The notes under the pieces are model-generated. The model was given only the letters and a program-made list of their open reading frames with translations. It made no database searches and was not told the DNA's origin. The translations under genes and the position numbers were made by a program. A DNA stretch of 64,000 nt. It comes from Neospora caninum Liverpool (Eukaryota; Apicomplexa; Conoidasida; Eucoccidiorida; Sarcocystidae). Numbering within the stretch: position 1 is the stretch's first letter; every line of letters starts with the position of its first letter. The stretch lies in the NCBI RefSeq assembly GCF_000208865.1, contig NC_018396.1, positions 6,318,514 through 6,382,513 of the forward strand. Direction: 5' to 3'. Below, piece by piece: positions 23,201-35,296 of the stretch.

Positions 23201-25471
23201 CTGCGGCGAATTATTTACAAGGACTTGATCATTTCAGTGATGCGAAACTCCGCACCTCCATTGTTTCCTTTTATCAAAAAGCGAAAGCCTTCCCCAAACT
23301 TGCTGCGTTCTACATCAACCTGGCTCAGGTAAGTGATGGGCGGGCGGCATGCATGCTCACTGGACCGGAAAATGCGACATCTGGAACAAGTCGCGATGCC
23401 TGCTTCAAAGTTCTCTCGATGATGGTAATTCTCCCTTGCAGCAGAAGTGGACTTCAGCAGCTGCTGAACGAGAGAAAACCTGCTGCAGTCAAGGCTTTCA
23501 GTCCCCTACATACGCGATTCAGTGTAGAAGATGCTGGCCTCCAGGGGTCTGCCATCGTGAACGTGGAACGCACACAGGGGTGGGGTACAGAGAACCTGTG
23601 TTTGCATATTCCTCGGCGACCACCGGCTTTAGATGGTATTACTTTTGACACGCGTAGTACGCTAGAAAGTTCCATTCAGGTGCGATAAATTTGGACAGCT
23701 GTGATGCTAAGGAGCCGTACCGCTCTTGCTGAATATCGCGCTTCTGGACTCATTCTACAGATGGAGATAGAGGAACACAGCGAGTACGAGCGCGCGCTCT
23801 CCTCATTGCAAGAGAGTCGAGACTATCTCATCCACTGTCCAGATGCGGCAAAGAAGATAGATTTGCTCGAGGCTCGCATTGACATCATAACCAGGTATAC
23901 GGCCAGCACATTGTGACTGCTAGTTAGCGCTACGGATCACACCTGGGGCGCCAACAAGCGTACTTTTCATCGGCGGACATGATTTGTACGGGTCGGCAAT
24001 GTGGACATCCCGTGTTGGAAGAAAATATTCCGTACACACAAAACATGCCCTTCAGTTTCCTGGTTTCGTTACGCAAGTTCGCATTGACCTCGCAACGACG
24101 CAGGCGAAGCCTCATTTTCAGCGATAGCGCTGTGCTTCGACATCACCGGAAGCGTGGTTGCTTGTAGTTCCTGTCAAGTTCTGGACCATTGTGCCTGTTT
24201 CCGCAGCCGTATTGTGGTAGGTCCAGCCGTTTCCTTACATGCTAGAGTGAACCTCCTCGGGGAATTCTTCAGAGCGCAGAGGGGAGATAACCAGAAACGC
24301 GCTCGAGTGGAATGCCTTCATGCTGCACAGCCTCCGGCGCTCAATCCCTACTAGTCACTTGCTTGCACGGGGAAAATACCGCTTCCGACGCGTGCCTAAA
24401 GATGCGGGAGTGTAATAAATATATTGGAGGGCCCTGCGTTTGTCTCCCCCGAGGACGACGTTCTAACAACAAACTGTACTGGTTCTGCAGATACATTGAC
24501 GCAACGCGACTTCGAGCCGAAGATCCGGACGCCATGGCTCGGGAGTTGGTCTTGCTCTTGAAGACTCCGGCTGCAGAGAAAGTTCTCAAAATTGGAGATG
24601 TTTTTTCAGAGTTGGGCAGGTGAGAGCTGTTTTGTTAATACGCAGGCTGAGCGGGAGAGCCCTTGTAACGAAGCGTACATTATGCTTCTCTTTCTCTTCC
24701 AAAGAGTGAACTGCACGGACCAGCGGCAATCCCAACCTGGAAAACTTCGCTGTCCGTAGCACAGCGTTTTGGGTAAAAAACGGATCGGTCTATACGTGTG
24801 ACTGCGATTCCTCCGCATATCCTTATGCCACCGGCCATGTGGTAATAAAGTAGGCGCGGTGGCAGCGGGAATTTGAGGTCCGCGGGGCCCTGATAGACGC
24901 ACAGAACCCCCAAGCTCGTATACGAAAGAGAACTTAAAGATATTCTGAAGCGACGCAGTGGCGCGTGCCACAGCCTCTTGCCGAGTTTCCCCCAAAAGCA
25001 CTGCCTTACGGTACACCTCCCATCCTACTGCTCCTGTGCGATGAACGGAGTCCCGTGCGTCCTGATGAATGCCGCAGGTACTATAACTCGATTGGGAACT
25101 TCGCCGCAGTCCGTTTTTTGATAAAGAAGATGCAGGAACGCAATCTCCCGGTATCTCTGTATTTGAGTCAAGAAATCATCGGAGATGTGTGCGCCGCCAC
25201 TGGCAGTGTTATCGACGAGGGAGAGTTTCACGACCACGGAACCTCCCCTCCTCGTCAGATTGATAGGACCTCCCAGTGGAGGGAAGGTACCCGGAGAGGT
25301 CAAGACGTGTCTCCTGAGTCAGCTGAAGTTTCCCAAGGATTCGATGAGCGTTCTTCCGCAGTTGCGCTCATGAGTGATTTCGAAGAGCCTGGAAACACCC
25401 AAGATGACGGACTTCCGGACGACCCTGTCGACAGCGATTGGGAAGACGGCCGCACGGTCGAGGCTCCCTAG
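11256..25471 (+). CDS. IFT140: Intraflagellar transport protein 140 (IFT-A complex subunit)
   Basis: Core subunit of the IFT-A particle, which carries cargo inside flagella; in coccidia the only flagellated stage is the microgamete. Exons: 11256-11490, 12281-12570, 12844-12877, 13024-13075, 13357-13741, 14091-14298, 14630-14730, 14991-15377, 15951-16045, 16424-16693, 16845-16995, 17291-17359, 17700-18180, 18406-18598, 19127-19283, 19681-20084, 20150-20180, 20718-20959, 21510-21606, 21869-22099, 22566-22911, 23171-23328, 23761-23894, 24491-24619, 25078-25471. All phases close: 1757 residues against about 1460 in human. The N-terminal ~750 residues are WD40-type (WHP, VGWTSG, IRFWNL). The C-terminal half is TPR-like and matches IFT140 closely, for example LLKTGDTEKI and YIAAANYLQ. 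The protein ends in an acidic tail like animal IFT140. Extra length is Ser-rich insertions around residues 760-870 and 1080-1150. The exons at 12844, 13024 and 14091 are less certain. Confidence 0.93.
12035..12050. repeat. C16 homopolymer in IFT140 intron 1
   Basis: An uninterrupted run of 16 cytosines lies inside the first intron of the IFT140 model. It is probably length-variable and prone to sequencing error. Confidence 0.95.
20281..20560. repeat. Minisatellite, 7 copies of a 40-bp unit, in an IFT140 intron
   Basis: Seven head-to-tail copies of a 40-bp unit beginning AACCGGAGAGCTGG and ending CGTACGTGCA. The copies are identical except the sixth, which has T for G in CGTACTTGCA. The array lies in the intron 20181-20717 between the exons 20150-20180 and 20718-20959, whose phases join without it. 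Because 40 is not a multiple of 3 and the unit has no stop codon in any frame used, long artefactual frames run through it on both strands. Confidence 0.95.
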
Positions 25472-26654
25472 AGGCTTCAAAAAGAGTGGACCTTCCGTGG
25501 CTTCTTCGTGAGACCCGGTGGCATCTGCTGGAGTCAGTATCGCCGGATTTGTCGGCCAGAACGCCGGCGAACCAGTCGGCACAATGGACATGTGACTGTA
25601 CCGTCTCGTTTTCACCGGCAATGTACCGTATGCATGCTAAAACCTGCAAAGAGGTTACACTCCTCTGTTCCACATCATATTGTGGGGACCCATTTACTGA
25701 AGCTGGAAACAAACTTTGGATTTCTAGTGCTACGAGCCGCCACGCCAAAGTTCCACCCAAATCTTCAGAATACACGCAGGGGAATGAACGCTCTTCGTTT
25801 TCCGGTGGCAGGCTCTTGTGCTCCATCGGTGGAGATCAGTTCCGTGTTCCTTTGTTGTAGCTGCGCCCCAGTGGTCCCATGTGAGAGATACGGGCCTTGC
25901 ATTCCTCTCAAGTTCCTCGGTTTTATTCACTGCGCTGCCAGCACGATTTTTCGCAGACACTTGTCGATACCACAGCCGATGCCGTAGAACCGGATAGTGC
26001 TGGATCAGGCATGATGCAACGAGCGTTGCTATCACACATGCTCTGCACTGGAGGCGCCTTGCACTTAAATTCTTCGAAGCGTTGAGCCTGTTTAACATTC
26101 GCTTTTTGCCCGCGACTCGACTCATGCGCCAGCGCTGTTTTTTCACTACCTTGCCGGTAACTATTCGATGCTTATGAAAGATAATTAAATTTACACGGGA
26201 TGCCAACGACACAAAGACGTAGTTTGACAGCGCAACGTGGCACAATGGTAAACCCGGTCATTGAATCAGAGTTCTTTGCCTCTCGTTCCCAGGACAGAAA
26301 GAGCTCTGCCCATCGTTTGACCGGTGGCTGCTGAGTCAGGAAGCCGGTGTCCTTTCTGGCTTTCCGTCTTGTAACAAACGCAGACGTGTGTAAGGGCATG
26401 GAGGCCCACACGCTCGCAAAGGTGTTTCAGAACGGAATCTTAAGTACACGGGTGGACGACGTTTTGTTTCCACAGCAGATCCAACCGCGCAACCACTCTC
26501 CGGTACATGACTTCTTGTGTACAATCTTGCGAAAACAAGCCCCGAAAACTCTCTGTCCTCCAGGTGCCCCCTCTCGCTCGTTGAAGCGAGAACGGCATGT
26601 GGCAGCTGTGACCCTGTCTATGTTGCTTGCTTCTCTTGCCATGCCTCTGCCATC
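25472..26654. other. Convergent spacer, IFT140 and F-box 3' ends
   Basis: The spacer of about 1.2 kb lies between two stop codons on opposite strands and should hold both 3' UTRs and polyadenylation sites. No gene, repeat or RNA structure is recognisable. Confidence 0.6.
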
Positions 26655-29411
26655 TCAATTGGCCAGCGGTTGAAGCCCAGTGAAAACATCGGAGACATAC
26701 CGGTAACAAAACGACGCAGCATCCTGAAAGAACTCAGCAACTGAACTCACTGTTGCCTGGCTGGACGTTTCTTCACCTGTCTTGCTTCGGTGTTTAACAA
26801 CGATTCTTTTGAGATTGCCGGCTCCTCCTGCCCGGACGTAAGCCACGGCACAGAGATCTGCGAAATCTTCTTCACTCACTTTGCCGCGCCAACTCGACAA
26901 CTGACCCCGGCCACCAACGGGCTCCACCCCGACCAAGTCGTCTCCTCCGTCTTCCACACCAACTTGCCACATTCGCGCTGCAGATGCTCCAACGGCTCCT
27001 GCCGGCGCCGTTTGGGCAGGCCATGCCCTCCTGACTCCCGTGGCATCAGGGGCTGCCGGACCTCCTGACCCCTCTGAATTCCAGTATCCACTCCCCACTG
27101 CCGCGCGATTTGACGCAGTCAGAGTTGCAGAAAAAGGCCCATTCTCTGCTAAACCTAAGCGACGCCGTTCCTGCTCGATCACTCCATCGTACTGAGCTAC
27201 ATTCACGTTCAGTTGAGGGTCGACAGGGTCGTCTAACGCGTCTTCCCATGGCTGCCGCCTATTCTCGTCCTCAAAGCGTATCTCAAACCCAAGTGTCAGG
27301 CGTTCTAGAAGCTCCATCTTGTCAAGCATACGCCGCAATCCGTCGATTCCTAACAGCGTAAAATCTGGGCCAACCTGACAATCACACGGAAACCACAAAA
27401 CCGATGGGGAAGTCAGCAACGAATTAATAGCGACAGAACAAACACGGTGCAAAGAGAAGCCTTTCGTTGCAAGTTTCTTCGTCACAAGGATATAAAACAA
27501 CACACGCGGACTCTACTTTACTCTTGCGATCTCCTGCTTCCGTGCAAAAGTGGTCAACCCGACACCGCCCCCGGTCTGCCGAAACCATCACATGCTGCCG
27601 TATGTGTGCCTGCATCCTCCTAAAGACGTCCACAAGCACTCATTGTTTGCGGCATCCTTCCTTACGCAGCATCCCATGCAGTACCTACCTTCCACGACCA
27701 GTGGATACTTGCAGGAGGGAAGTACGAGACTTCGAACCTCTCAACAACTGGGAAGTTGCAGTTGCTCAAAATGTAGCCCCACTCAAAAGCTTGGGACCCG
27801 ATCAGCGTAATAACACGCAGCCGCGAGAAGCTCCGCGGTTTAAACGCAAACGGATTGTGCAACGGCGTCTCGTCACAAAGTGGATTCTCCGGTGAGAGAA
27901 GGCGAAGCGATCGAAGAGTTCGAGCGTTTCTGTACACCAGAGCAGCTACCTCCTGAATAAAGATGGAGCCACCAGTGAAGGCTTCTGGTTGTACCTGTTA
28001 GATGAACCACACACCACAAAGCGCAGGTACACACTTTTGAACGAGCTCAGTCGCCGTTTGGACGCACCCTTTACCCTCATATCGAAGAGCTAACGAGTGA
28101 CGCTCTGCCTTACGTGTTCAAATCAGTGCCCTTCCCGAGGGTGTACCGCTTCATCAGAAAGGTCAGCTGTGACGATCAGGCACTGTTTCAATGTGTCATG
28201 ACCACGTAACCAGAAACGCCCGCACGTGTACCGTAGCTCCAGTTCTGCTCCGCGTAATCCAGGGTTCCTATTTGCGCCCAACCTGAAAGATTTCCCATGG
28301 CTTCGTAAGCGCATCTAGTGTATCCCACGAGTGTGACGAGATTCCGGATTGGGGACACCTTTTTTTCTTGAGTTTGAAGCTGAAGCTTTTCATCTCAAGC
28401 CCATCCCAGCGTTACCTCCAGGTGCTGCAACTGAACCATCTGTAGCAGCATTTGCTGTCTCTCGTGGATCTCCAGCTTTGCCCACTTTGCGTCCAGTACG
28501 AGAGACCGGACATGCGTGAACGCTCCAATTTCATCTCGAATTGTTGTGAAGAAAGCCGAGCTAACGACTTGCATTCGAAGAATATCCTCAACAGGCAGAA
28601 GGTGGAAAACTGCTTGCACGCACTCGGCCGGACAGGTGTTGAAGAAGTCGCCCTGCAGCTGTGGGGAGGATGACGAAGACGATGAAGCCGATGAAGAGGA
28701 CGAGGACAGCGGGAGTGCATTTCCACCAGAGAAAAAGAACAAATGACGAAAAGAGTACGTAGGGCTTCTCCGAATTTCTTTGTGGCGAGAGGGTAACTCC
28801 ACCGCTATGTACCGAGCGCTGTCCGACGTCTGACAGTGTCCACTTTCACCAGCCAGGGGCGATAGAAGTTGATCAACAACTGGTAGCTCTACAGGATTGT
28901 CTCGGCTGTCTTCACGTCCCCTCTCTTTCTCCGACACTACGTTTGTGTCGCCGATACTTTCCTGATGCAGGGCCCTCTCTCCGGGCGATCCGCGTCTCCT
29001 TGTACTTCTCATCTGCCCTCGGCCTTCGTCTCCCGAAGACGAAGCCGACGTCATGCCCAATGCTTCGTGGGCGTTTGGAAGTTCATGGACTCTCCCTTCT
29101 GAGTGATTCCTCTGCATACGTGCGTGTTTCGGCGAGCCTCCTGCCGCTCTTGCACCCGCTTCGTTTGCTATAACCTCACGATCCGGAAGGGTTCCACGTA
29201 CACCGTCTGTTTCGTCCTTCTCACGAGAGCCGACGGGGGGCATAAGTTCTCGCGTGGGTCCTGACCCAGAACCCCGAGAAAAAGTGTGTAGAGCTGATGT
29301 GCTCGCCGCGCCTTCTTGGAAGCCACCACTTCCTGACGCTGCCCCGCCTCGACAAAGCGTCCTGGGCGGCACAGAAAAATCGGACCTCTCCAGGGTGTTC
29401 GGTCCGTCCAT
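26655..29411 (-). CDS. F-box protein with leucine-rich-like C-terminal regions
   Basis: Probable substrate-recognition subunit of an SCF-type ubiquitin ligase. Proposed exons, minus strand: 29411-28416, 27952-27689, 27374-26655; all junctions are phase 0 and give 659 residues. Residues 1-240 are a polar, Ser/Arg/Glu-rich region, followed by a poly-Ser run near 240. An F-box-like segment follows at about 256-293 (CPAECVQAVFHLLPVEDILR, then VVSSAFF), which would bind Skp1. Exon 2 has leucine-rich-like spacing (ARTLRSLRLL, FSRLRVITLIG). Exon 3 continues with LLERLTLGFEI and then a Gly/Ala-rich region. The start is the first ATG of the long frame. The frame is open upstream to a GTG, and an unrelated frame begins at ATG 29749. 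A small extra exon in the 27953-28415 intron is possible. The substrate is unknown. Confidence 0.62.
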
Positions 29412-32400
29412 GCTGCCTCGTTTTTCTCTTAGGAGATGCAAGCTCGTGAACGGTTTCGACAGCACCACTCACGCGTTCCCTCCTGTAGCGGTGTCGGGTG
29501 GTTCGACCAAATCCCACGTCTTGACAACTGGGTGCCGTGAAACTCAACAGCTTGCAGCATCACATCGTCAAGATGAATTGGAAGAGCACTGAACCAGACC
29601 AGAACCTCACTTTGTAGCAAACTAACAGCCACTTTACCACCAATTCCCTCCAGTTTCGCGCGATCTGGGCTGCTGGGTTTCCGAATCGGGCAGCATAAGG
29701 CCACGTAAGCACTCCGACCCAGGTCGTCACTTCCACGCGCAGAACTCATACGCTAAACCCCGTTCCTCAACGTAACTTTCACACACGAACTGCCAAACGG
29801 CGTGAAATTTCTAAAGAAAAGGCGAACATGGAAATCCATACAAAGAGCAGCTTCATTCGAAGCGCGCGGCTTTTATGCCGAGGTTGGGGACCGAGCTGAC
29901 AAGCCGGAAGCATTCCGACGTTGAACGCAGCCAGATAAAAGATTAAACCCTATGCATTCATTTTGACGACACAGATGGAAACACAATTGGTCCACGCGTG
30001 TATCGCCAGCGGGTAAAAGTGAATGAGAGCCTCCATGGATGGCAGAGCTGCCAGGAGTTCCAGTCATGGCGTTTGCAGTCGGCACAGCGACCCGCACGTT
30101 TTTGAATGTGTAGAAGGGGGTTTATTAGAACCGAGATAGCCAAGGTAAAAAGCAAGCAAAACGAGCAGCGTCAGATAGTAAGAAGTTAACAGAGTGTCCT
30201 AAAGTGTGAGGGCAGCCCATGCAGCGAGCGAACCCTTTATTCCGGAGCAGAGTTGTCTTCTGCGTCCTTACCGTCACAAACACATTTTCACAGAGTTTTC
30301 ACATAACGCCAGACGAATCACTAACGAGGAGATCTGCACGAGTTAACAAGCTTTCCAGTAGTAGCCTGTAAAAAAACCGCGACTTCCTACTCTCTTCGAT
30401 GCTGCGCTTTTTTTCGGAGGCATGCAATTGACTGGTCTCGACAGTAGCTGGTTGCCCATGTATCCGAACTAGACCGCACACGTCGGAGCCGGTCATAAAA
30501 GGATGCATATCTCCATCATCACAAGAGTCGAGTGGGTTAGGGAAAATGGGAGCCTATGCCCCTCTGATTTGGAAGTTTTTACTAGAGACGGACAGACGTC
30601 CGGGTGGTTTTGAAAGCGTCCGTGCTCCAATGTCGCCTCTCAGCGTAGCGAAGCCCTACGCGAAGGTTAGCGTGCACCCGGGGCGGGGAAGGTAGCCGCA
30701 ACGAGTAAAATTTCCTTGGAACTTCGCCCAGCGGGCGATGGGGACCACAGCGGTACCTCGATCCCCTATTTTTCGTTTGTTGGAGACAGGTATCATCCCT
30801 TCCTTTGCATTTCATGTCAGCGCCTGCGGTTTCCGACTCTCGACCAAGGAGCATCTCCAGGAGCTACTACAAAAGAAGTAACGGCTTGCCTTGCAGTTGC
30901 GTGAAGGGATTTCCCTCGTGAACGCCTGTTCCGAGCTAGCAGCAGGCCTGCGCTCACAGAGCCGTCCACGGGAGGATGACGGGACTCAACCCCATTTTTG
31001 AGGTGCTCTGCCGCCGCACGCAACATGATCTATCTCATTCCAACAAAACACAAATGAAGTGCTTGGTGCACTCTACACTATCGCGCCCTCAACATTGTTT
31101 TTGTGACTCCCTCCCTTCGAGTGGACTAAGACTCTCGATTCACCGGGCGAAACTGCAGCGTCTCACAGAGGAACCCCCCGCCCCCCTCCTCGCAACGACT
31201 GCAGAAACAACATGACTAGTTAGGCAGTCGTGACCGGTTAGAACAAACGGAAGACAAATCGCTTATCAGCCCAAGATCCGATGACTTCGTTTAGTCCGGG
31301 TGTTTCCAGGAATGGACGCACACCAATATACTCATGTAGACTTGTAGGTGTAGTTCTCCTCCTCTTTTCCCCCCTTTCGTATTCGATACCGGCGCCTACT
31401 TAGCACCTTGTTCTCCTACAATTGCTATACTACCCCCTACTGCAATTCCGCCACTGATACGAGCGTGTGCTTTCTTTACAAGAACCTGCCTGCGAGGATG
31501 TTATCGTACTAAACAATCGTCGACGGATACACAACTGGATAAATGGTGGGGCCGCCTACAGACTCCAGCACACCATAGCTCGTCTTTTGTAATGTTCTCT
31601 CCTATTCTCTTGACTAGTCATCCCTCGTCCCCGCACGTCAAACTAAACCGGTACAGCAGGGCTACGTATTGATACGTCGGAGCACACAGCTGATGTTTCG
31701 GAGTACAATTTAACCTGTTGTTATTTTCGTTTGCTCCTAACATGAGTTCTTAGTGGTTTGCTTTCCTTTATGTACCGACAGACGAATCTGATGCTCACGA
31801 CTTGATCGTCCTGGCATCTTGGTAAATGTGTCTGCTGATGCTCTGTCGGTAGTGTCCATGCGACTCATTTGGCGGGTGTGCACTGAGATCGACTGGGGTG
31901 ATAATTTGCTACTGGGAGCCTGAAACGTGTGGTACAACGCTGTGGACTAGACCGTGAAATATTTTATGTGGTGCTCACCTCTGCTTGCTGCGTGCTGAAG
32001 AGGAGGCTGGACGCAACTTCAACCAATGGCAACCCATACGTCTAGATGACCGGCTGAGAGCGGATAGGAAGTTCGGTTTTCGGAAGGATCTAAACATAAT
32101 AAGCGTACGGCGACCCCGAGATACCATCACTGAGCAGTAGGCGACGAAAAACATCTGCCGTCAATGGAATACGCGGAACCCCCTGGCAGGCGATATTTTA
32201 CGGTGGCGCTGTGTTCTAATGAAATCCCTGGCGGAGAAATCATGCATGGAGTTGTAGAGCTCTTGGAGGTACGAATTGCAGACAGCTTTTAGTCTGTCTC
32301 CCCCTCAGGGAGTGGGCTTCTAAAACAGCATCAGCGGGGCGGGGGGGTTAACGGCAGATGTTCATGTTAACTAGTTTGTTTCTTTTGTATTGCCCGGCTG

Positions 32401-33412
32401 TTCACGCTGTGGCTGCCCTTGGAAGGGGGATTCCGTCCAGGCCTTGCCTGTTTGCGGCCGCAAATCGTGAAGCGAGTTGAGCCTGAGGACAGGAGGCGCA
32501 GCTGGTTTCTTGGTGTCGCCTACAACGTGAGCCTTTTCGACAGGTGGATAGTTTGGGATATTTCCTCTAGCACGTGTGCCAATGAAGCATTTGAAACTAC
32601 CGTACGGTGGCTTTGAAGTGTCGTATCGCCTCTCATGATAACCACTTGTTAGAAACGGCGTCTCTGTGCATCGTCCAGAGTCTGCGCCTGGCTAACCACG
32701 ACAAGCAAGGCACGAATTTTGATACAGTTGACTGCCCGATTGGATCGGTCTGTTATGAATGTTATGGCGAACGCCCTTGTCGGTCCTGTACAAGCGTAAG
32801 GGTTCAGACAAGGTTCAGTTCCGCCTTCTTCGTGTAATGTGCAGGAATTGCTGGTGTTAGGAGGATAGAAGATGTTCTCCCCCCTAGCCACGCAGCGTTT
32901 CATGTAGCAGTAGCGAGGACATGAAGAGATCATTGACGTCTCCAGCAACCGTTTTCGCGCTTTTTCACTTTAGATCTCACTCTTTAGAATTCATGTGGAC
33001 TGTGCTGACTGAGGTGCCGGTTCGATCATTTATGAATTTTCACCGGCGCGACGGAGCGGCAGGTTCGTATGATTGTTGAAATGGGCCTCCAGCGTCTCAA
33101 GAGGTCATCATCTCCAGCGCAAACTGCTGGTCCGCGACGTCACGGAACTGGCAGCGATCAAAGAGACGCGTTTTCTCACCCGAAACGCTTGCGACTCCTC
33201 GCAAACTGCAGCGTCTCGGTCAAAACCACGCAACGAGCAGATATTCATATGAATTGCGAATCTATCATTGTCTAGCCTCTGAATTCAACACGTTTTCGTC
33301 CTTTTTTCGAGATATTTCGTGGACTCACAGTAGTGAAGGGGCGCCTCGATGGAAGAGAACTGGCAGGTGTGAGACGACTTACTTTCGGTAAACTGTTCCG
33401 GTGCCCGTTTGC
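29412..33412. promoter_or_regulatory. Large divergent spacer without recognised gene
   Basis: About 4 kb separate the F-box gene (minus) from the secreted-protein gene (plus), so both promoters should be here. Frames are short and frequently interrupted on both strands. Codon-like structure, family motifs and repeats are absent. A frame of 106 codons on the minus strand at 29429-29749 looks protein-like but joins no exon in phase. Confidence 0.5.
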
Positions 33413-35296
33413 ATGTGGATTTTGTTGTGTATGGGCAACATGGCATGTACATCATCGTATCGAGGCTCAGCAGCGCTTCCCAGAGGGAAGCGTTGCTCTT
33501 CCACTTTCACGACGTGCTGTACCACGCCAAATTGTTTGCGAATGGTGCTGATGGCCATCGCTTTAGTCTTCGCATCCCAGGTTCCGGCATGGGCCGCGTC
33601 AATGGTGTCTTTGGTCGATGCGGTCCAGAATTCCCGAGTCGGTTTGAATGCGGAAGCGACGGAGCGAGAGATGAAAGAGCCTTCAGAGTTACAAAGAGAC
33701 GTGAGCCCAGTAACGCCTGGAGGCGATAGCAGTTCGGACGCCGATACCAGTCCCGGGATTACCAGCTTCAACTTACAGAATCTACAGGTTATCGTGGATG
33801 AATTGAAGGAAGAAAGGACAGTTACAGATGGATCCACGAGTGGCGAATCTAAGCAAGAGAGTGGTAACAAGGAGGGAGCGGAAACATTGGCGACAAAGCA
33901 GAAGGTGAAGGAATTCGTAAACAGTGAAGGCGTCGATATGGAGGCATACGTGCCTGGCAGCCAAGGTAACAATTCATTTCGCTTGCATTAATGAACACGA
34001 TCTTTCTTAACCATCTCTTTACTAGAGCGCCACCGGCGTACTCAGACATTCCTACCCGAACGACTGCCTGCCTTCCGTGTTCGCCGTACAACATGGATCA
34101 TTCCCATAGGAATATCACATTATGCATGGGAGCCTTGCTGAACGTCGCATGTGCGTTTCGTGTTACTCTCAGTCAAGGCCAGCCTCTCGTTTTCAAGGAT
34201 TAGTGGTTTGCAGGGCTTCTCGTCTCTAGTCCCTCATGAAACTCGCAGAATGCCCGTGCAGTAGTGGTTCTACAGGCGCTGTTAACGTTTAATGGACCAG
34301 GTCCTTCATATCGGTCATTACCTTCATGGAAAGCACTTTATTGGATTCGTGAGTATGCATGACAATATGGTCTCAAGTGGAAGCTTCCTCTTCACACAAC
34401 TGGCCAAATAAGTTGTAACCATTGACTGCCGGACACCAAAGAACATTTAATCACAGGCGGTTTAGTGGGAGGTGTCTCGCAATGGCGAGTCACCACTCCA
34501 TTAGAGTTTCACATGCGTGTTTTTGCTGCGTGTATATGCAGGTGCTTACCTACAAAAGGCATTGAAGAAGTTTTACCATCCACAATCTCTTCTTGAACCA
34601 AGCAAACTGAAGGCCTATTTCTTTTTTCACATAGGCATCATTGAAAACACCGGCGCATGGCTATCGCGTAGGTCAAAGTATTACAGGAAAAACATTGAAC
34701 CGGCAGTGACAAATAGTCTTAATTTAGCCAATACGTTCGCGGCGTCCCTCGAGATCGTACTGGCGGAGGCGTTAACCGAGATAGAAAACCTAGAACGACT
34801 TCGTCTGCAGACTGCTGACCGAAAGGCTTTCGAGCACGTTCGTGAAAACAATCGACTTGGGGTCTCTGTGTCACGTCTTCGTGAGATAACATGGAAGCTG
34901 GATGCGGTCCTCGGTGAGGTGTCCGGAACAATACGAGCATACAAGTGCCCGCCGCAATGCGTTTCACTCAGTTGCCGGTGGACCTGTGAGATGAAGAAAA
35001 CTCTACCAGCAGAAGTTGAATCACTTGCTGCGCTGACGACCCATTTGGCAAGCATCTTCGAAACTATTCAGGAATTCGTCGAAAAAGACGCAGACGTTGG
35101 CCTGAAGCGTGTGTTGGGGCGCACTTCCACGTTCGAACGCCGTGAGGCGGAGGAGACTTTTGAGCGACACGCAAATGCTTTGTCAAGCAGCGTCGAAGAA
35201 TTTCAGCGGCTACTGAAGGGGACCGGAGAAAACTTGCTGCAGATTGATGCAAGAATGCAAGAATTCACCTCTCTACTAAAGAACGGGCGCAATTGA
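33413..35296 (+). CDS. Unrecognised, probably secreted alpha-helical protein
   Basis: I do not recognise a family. Two exons, 33413-33965 and 34542-35296, join in phase 1 and give up to 435 residues. A hydrophobic segment ending in PAWAA (MVLMAIALVF onwards) looks like a signal peptide with an A-X-A cleavage site. If translation starts at ATG 33542 it is a clean N-terminal signal and the mature protein has about 370 residues. With the upstream ATGs (33413, 33431, 33440) it would be a recessed signal anchor. Exon 1 then encodes an acidic, Ser/Glu-rich region. Exon 2 is strongly helical, with Leu/Ile at heptad-like spacing, suggesting coiled coils. Four Cys lie in a short stretch (CPPQCVSLSC, then WTC). 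A secreted granule or surface-associated protein fits what is seen, but this is inference. Confidence 0.6.

Noticed and set aside
28123..28314. Intermediate exon of the F-box gene
   Set aside because: It has a plausible acceptor but hits a stop in the required phase 0; the direct junction 28416/27952 works.
29429..29749. 106-codon minus-strand frame upstream of the F-box gene
   Set aside because: Protein-like in composition, but its only good donor (phase 1) does not match the F-box frame and no domain is visible; it may be 5' UTR.
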